Assembly (NCBI GenBank): GCA_903813345.2 | Contig: CAIIXF020000004.1 | Location: 15,011,196 to 15,075,195, forward strand | DNA from: Owenia fusiformis | Taxonomy: Eukaryota > Annelida > Polychaeta > Sabellida > Oweniidae | Direction of reading: 5' to 3' | Length of the DNA: 64,000 nucleotides | Part shown: piece after piece, positions 54,001 through 60,000 of the stretch | How positions within the stretch are numbered: the stretch's first letter is position 1 | How the letters are laid out: every line of letters begins with the position of its first letter | Translations under genes and position numbers: made by a program | The notes under the pieces: generated by a model | Databases searched by the model: none | What the model was told of the DNA's origin: nothing | What the model saw: the letters and a program-made list of their open reading frames with translations, nothing else

Positions 54001-57000
54001 ATGATGACAAACTTGAGAAACTTAAAAAAAACTTAGATTTGACCTAGATTTTGACCTTTGACCTTGACCTAGATAAAAAATATTTTCCCCCCTATTCCAG
54101 CCAAGGTTACTAGTAGGATCATATAGTAGGTAGTTGAAAGGTAGTTGGAAGTAGGAGAAAAATGCTTTGGAAGAATAATAAATAAAGAATAAAGAATAAG
54201 AATAAAGAAAAGCTACAAAAGCTATAGGAGGCCCTTTCAGGAGGGCCTCCTAATAATAAAGAAAAGCTACAAAAGCTATAGGAGGCCCTTTCAGGAGGGC
54301 CTCCTAATAATAATAATATCTATAAAATTAATAGGAGGCCCTCCGTTGGGGCCTCCTAATAAATGATGGCCTGTGCCAAAATATATAACATATGAGAAAG
54401 TTGTGGCACAGTAAAGGATATGTATAGGATATCATATGATTTTAAATGATTTTATCTTTATCTCCGAGTTGATATCAATATAGTTAGCATAGCGAATTAG
54501 CGCAGATATTGATATCAATGAGTTGGATTAACACAATATCACGAAAATTCATAGGATGTTCTATTTTTCCCATAGTTCACCTCTAAAACTAAACAAAGCA
54601 TATCAAAACAACATCCATTCATTCATTCATCCCCTTGATGTCATAAAATCACTATGTAACAAAACATATCATATTGGTGGTAGTTTTCAAATCCCTGCCG
54701 GTGATATCTGTGAAATATTTTCCGTATTCCACAGATATCACTTTTTCCACGCATTTGCCATCCTCCGTACGCAGGGTTTCAAAATCCAGAATATCTTCTT
54801 CCTTTCTACAGTAGCACTTTTACTGTAAGAAGGAGGTACGGATTCTTGAAGCCTGCTAAGGAGGATGCGCATTTGCAAAATATCATAAATATGTTTTCAT
54901 GTTACCTAGCAGAGCGGAACAGAGTTCAACTATGGGATAAAGAATAAAAAATAGGTACATACTTGAATTACCACTCCAAAAATATTAAATATGAGGGTTT
55001 AAAGAAAGAATATTGAATATGAGATTCAAAAAGACAAGTGGCCTCATGTCTCACATTACCCAAACCCCAGATCATCGATGTCATATATACTTGAATACTG
55101 TATATCAATGTTATTTACTGGGAGGATTAAATATGGAGTGTATAGCAATGGTCTATACGATATTTCCAGATGGATATTTTTCCCTAGAAGCGGAACCCAA
55201 ACTCAGTCATGACATTGAAGCTAACTTTTGCAATTAATAGAAACTTGTTTTTTATTATATTTTTTGTGTTCTATATTTGTGATGAAATGATATGAGATTC
55301 ATTTCCACAAGAAGATGGAATGAATGTGACCATGTATATTGAACTATACTCCTTTTCTGAATAAATAGAACAACATTTTATCCAAGCCAAATAAGAAAAC
55401 CAAGGCCAATGAGTGTAATTTATGTCCAGTTAAACTAACACAATAACAACTTTTTGTCTGGACTCACTTATTATGTAAGAATGAATTGTATTACTGTTTA
55501 CTGCATTAAATGTCAAGTATACTATCTGTATTTAATTTCAAATGACTATCTCACTTATCGAAGGTATACAAGAAATGTTATTTTGAAACAAATTCAGCAC
55601 AACCAAAACCATGTCCACATAATATGACAAATCCAAGATGGCTGCCACAATTTTAGATCCATGCACATGTGAAGAAGTTAGAAATACACATGGTCCACAA
55701 GTTCTATCCCAAATAAAATGGGAAGTTTAAGGTTTTCACACATATCAACTCTATTCCTATATACTTTATATTTGTGGTTAGGCTTGTGATCTAGGTAAAC
55801 TTAGCATGTTCATGTACCTCCTATCCTCTGAAGCTAAAAACAGAAATAGTGACTTCAATTGAGACAAATGAATCTTATGGGCTCCATATACATTTTGAGT
55901 GGCTGTCCGGCTTAAATTAGATACTACTGATAATCTTAGATTGAAAATTATGTCAAGATTAGTCCTCAGCCTCTCATAACGGATAACTTCGAGGTAATTG
56001 TGTTGTTACTGCAAAAACCTCTATTTCTATGTCCCCTTTCACAGATTTTGTATTACTTTTTTTTAACTCCTTTATGCCTCGAATGTTCTACACACTCATG
56101 GTAACTAAAATCATCATTGTTGCAGCCTAATGTAATTTTTTTCAACTGTCTTTGTCTTCACTGTTTTGGCTCTACTTTTTGTGTATGTAGCCCTTTTATT
56201 CGGTCCCTTTGTAGAATAAAATATCTAAGCACAAGTACCAAAGGGAAAGAACCAAAATCTGTTGAACCTTGCAAAAAAGCAAACTCAAGTGTATAGCAGT
56301 CATAAGAAAAACAAATCCCATATATCCCAGTATGGATGACCCAAAATAGCTTCATTATGTACTGTTACTATTTTAGGAATTAAAGAAGGAAAAACGAACT
56401 GCAGCTAGCCAAATACAAGAACTTCAGACCTTATCACAGGACCACTGTCAACGGGCTAATAGACTGACTGAAGAACTAAATAATCTCCACACTCAATACA
56501 TAGCACTACAAAGAGAGGTATCAGCATTACATTCCCAATTGGCACTATACAGTACTGTAGCAAAAACGGTACCATACAGTACTGTAGCAAAAATGGTACC
56601 ATACAGTTCTGTGGCAAAAACGGTACCATACAGTACTGTAGCGAAAATGGTACCATACAGTACTGTGGCAAAATGGTACCGTACAGAACTGTAGCAAAAT
56701 GGTACCATACAATACTGTTGGAGATTGACTGTGTTAACATGTATCACAATGTATCACTTAAATATTACATTATTCTCATTTAGATTTGAAAACATATCAA
56801 TATCAACTATATTATTTTGAGAAACCAAGATTTCCGTACCAAAAATGATCAGTATCTATATATTTTGAACAAAATTATAACATTTTCATTCCTAAGTACA
56901 ATTTGTTCAATAAATGCTATGATTCAGTTGTAGAGTGGGGTAAATATGTAATCGAAGTCGAAATAATACAAAGATTAGGACTAAGATAAGAGCTAATATT

Positions 57001-60000
57001 GCACCAGCGTATAAAAGTCTACTGTATTTTTCTATTCTGTTTCACAGTTAAGAATCAAAGAACAAAGCAGAGAGAAGGACAGCAAGTTGGAGAAAGCTTT
57101 ATATCAACTTAAATCTGATATAAAAGAGGTTTGGTATATTTTCATTATGATTTGTTCCTGTAAATCTGTAAATATATTGCCATTCTTGTTTGTATTGAAT
57201 TATAAAAGAAATAGTTACTTTATAATACAGAATAAGTTTCATTGTCGAGAAAAATGGTTGTACTTCATCTTGAAGTTATTAAAACAGGTAGTTTTGCATA
57301 CTAACAAAATTCCGGATATAACTGCTCAAGGTAGATAGATCGAAGGATTGCATCTAATAATTTGATCCTGAATCTTGCAATGACGTTTCCCAATGTTTAC
57401 AAGGCTTAAGAACCCCATATCATTGGCAAAATGGATGTTTATCTAATTACAGGAAGTTTCTCAAGGTTTACAGGAGTTAGAGAAGTCTAGACTGGTTGAA
57501 AACACAGGAGTAGAAACTGACATATTGTATCAACAAAAAGAACACATAGAAAAACATCTGCTGACTTTAAAGCAGAACTTAAGACTAGTAAGTCCTTTAT
57601 ATTCTACGATCAAGAAAATTCAAATGTATCTTAAACAGATAACTAATAAATAACTGCCTTGCTCGAACTTTGAAATGAAATAAAAATGAAGACATCTTGT
57701 TATGTTGACAATTGTTGTGCTTACACTGTGAAGAAATTTCAATGAAGAACACATATTTCCTACTGTTTTTTATATGCAGATTTTATTTCCATTATCTAAT
57801 CAATGTGTTATAGATGTCATTCAATGTAGCATATACAATTTATTGTCATGGTTTTTTAATGATATAGTATAATGAAATATTTGAAAAAGAATAAAAATAT
57901 CTGCATTTTAATTGGAGAGTTCTATATATACTATAAGTCATAAGAGATTTGTCGATAGACCTACCATATGAAAGTCCTTCAAAGGTCACCAACACTGATT
58001 AAAATGCAAATTTTAAAGCAAAATCTGAGGCAAAATTTCACAACACAGGTACTATACTACATAACTATTTTTGTTATGCAATATTTTATATGTCTCCACT
58101 CTCCAGGTCCATGAAGACTTTGATGATGTGCCAACCAGGGAAGTCACATTGAGAGATGGTAAGAAGTCTGTCAGAAAAGACAAAGAAAATCTTGAGTTTC
58201 AACAACAACAGGATGATATAAAAGTAAGGATACTATTGACTTATGATTCAATTTTTATATCACCACCGCAAATAATGAAAAAGTGTTATAGTTTACAATT
58301 TTTTATTTATGGCAGATGATTTTCCACATTTGGCGCCATTGCATCCGTAATAAATGGTGGGTTGTGACATTTAAGATTTTTATATGTTAATGCCTTGTCT
58401 TCCCATGTTATATGGCTGAATGGTTGAGTTAATACCTTGTTCAGTAACTGGTTTTGATGGTTCTGTGTATTTTCAGAGACAACTTCAGCAACAGATGAGT
58501 CGTCATGCCCAGACTATAGAAAGTGGACGTAAACAGTCAGCTGACACATTAGATGGTTTAAAGCACAAGCTCAACACACTACAGGATGTATGTAAATTAA
58601 TCAAAACTAGTATCATTTACTCCTTACCCCAATAGCTACCAATTTAAATATTTTGTGTTGCCATTTGTAACAATATAACTATAAGGTTTGTTGTTGAATA
58701 CATATTGTAAATCAATGCTTGGCTATATTCTTACATTGGCCACATTAAAACATCTTCCAAAGTTCTAATCAGGTTCCTGTAAGATTTTACTGAAACAAGT
58801 GAAGAAAATCATTTGAAAATGTATTTAATGTGTGACAGTATGAAATTATTTACATGTTTAACTGCTTTAGGGGTAGCATCAAAATATCAATGTCTGATAA
58901 GAAACTAAAAAAAATAGTTTGGGGAGGGAGTTAACGCATGTTTTAGTTTCCCATCTGACATTTTTCAACATTTCAGTGTTTCCCAAATATGTAAATAAAT
59001 GACTCATTACCTACCCCATACTTACTGTAGAAGATAAAACAGATCATAAATTATAAATGGTTCAAAAAATATGATGGACATTCATGCAGTACAAAGGAAA
59101 CTCCATTGGAACCTTCATGATTTCATTATTTGAAGTATTTAGTTCTGGAGAGGGGATGGGCCAAGGTCAAAACTAAATTAATTTGTCAAACATTGATATT
59201 TTGAAGTCACCCCTCAGTAGCTTTACCTCTCGTATGATTTCATTTGGAAAATACATGACAACATTATCATATGGAGCAAAGTTTTCAACATCACACTTCT
59301 ACACAAATGTTTTGAAAATGTTCCAGGTTTTCATGTTTTTAGATTATCAGTTTCAAAAAAGATTTGTTTGGTATCCATCTTGACTTATGTTTTAGTATAT
59401 TTGTTTTGATGTATTGTAATTTAGGTTCTTGGGTCTGGTGAATCAGCATATATCGAGGCCATCAGGGAACTAACAAGGTCAAGGTCAAACTCTAGATCAA
59501 GGAATCAAAGGTCAAGGTCACCTACATGGTCAGAAAGGTCAAGGTCGCCTTCCAGAGAAGATGACCTGCTGTCAACCAAAGTATGATCTATTTTTCATTT
59601 TTTAATAAAATTATCTTTTTTAATTTTTGTTAGTTTATGTTATGTTATATAGCAGAATGAAAAAAAAACTAGATCTATTAGGACACAATCAATCAAATAC
59701 AACAATCTGGATAGGTAAAATCCAGACTCATTATCCATTTGATCCACTATACACTTGGCTCTCCTTATTATGAGGAACATTAATTCTTTCACACCAGTGA
59801 GTATTGTCCACACACATTTAGTCTAGTTCATATTTTTACAGGATTTATCAACAAGCAGTATTACTATGGCAACTAGACATAAATCTTTCTTAGCAAGCCG
59901 TCCAAGGTCACGTGAGGGTCAAAGGTCAGGGTTGAATGAAGGTCACAGGTCAAGGCTACAAGAAGTACAAAATACAACAGGGTTTTACTCAGGTAGAGCT

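Larger units (their letters stand above)
34024..56376 (+). other. CNTRL: CNTRL intron 31, 22.35 kb, mostly a modular repeat array
   Basis: Exon 31 leaves in phase 0 at GTAGTG and exon 32 enters in phase 0 after TTACTATTTTAG. Between them I see no exon. Positions 34660-54363 are occupied by repeat families A and B in the order A1 A2 B1-B7 A3 A4. Flanks (34024-34659 and 54364-56376) are AT-rich and less repetitive. Confidence 0.85.

Noticed and set aside
34660-54363. CRISPR array
   Set aside because: Units are kilobase-sized, with no short direct repeats separated by unique spacers, and the setting is a eukaryotic intron.
56456-56747. Two overlapping minus-strand frames with repeated YGT/CMVPF units
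   Set aside because: Both are products of the 28 bp minisatellite and overlap exon 32 of CNTRL on the other strand.
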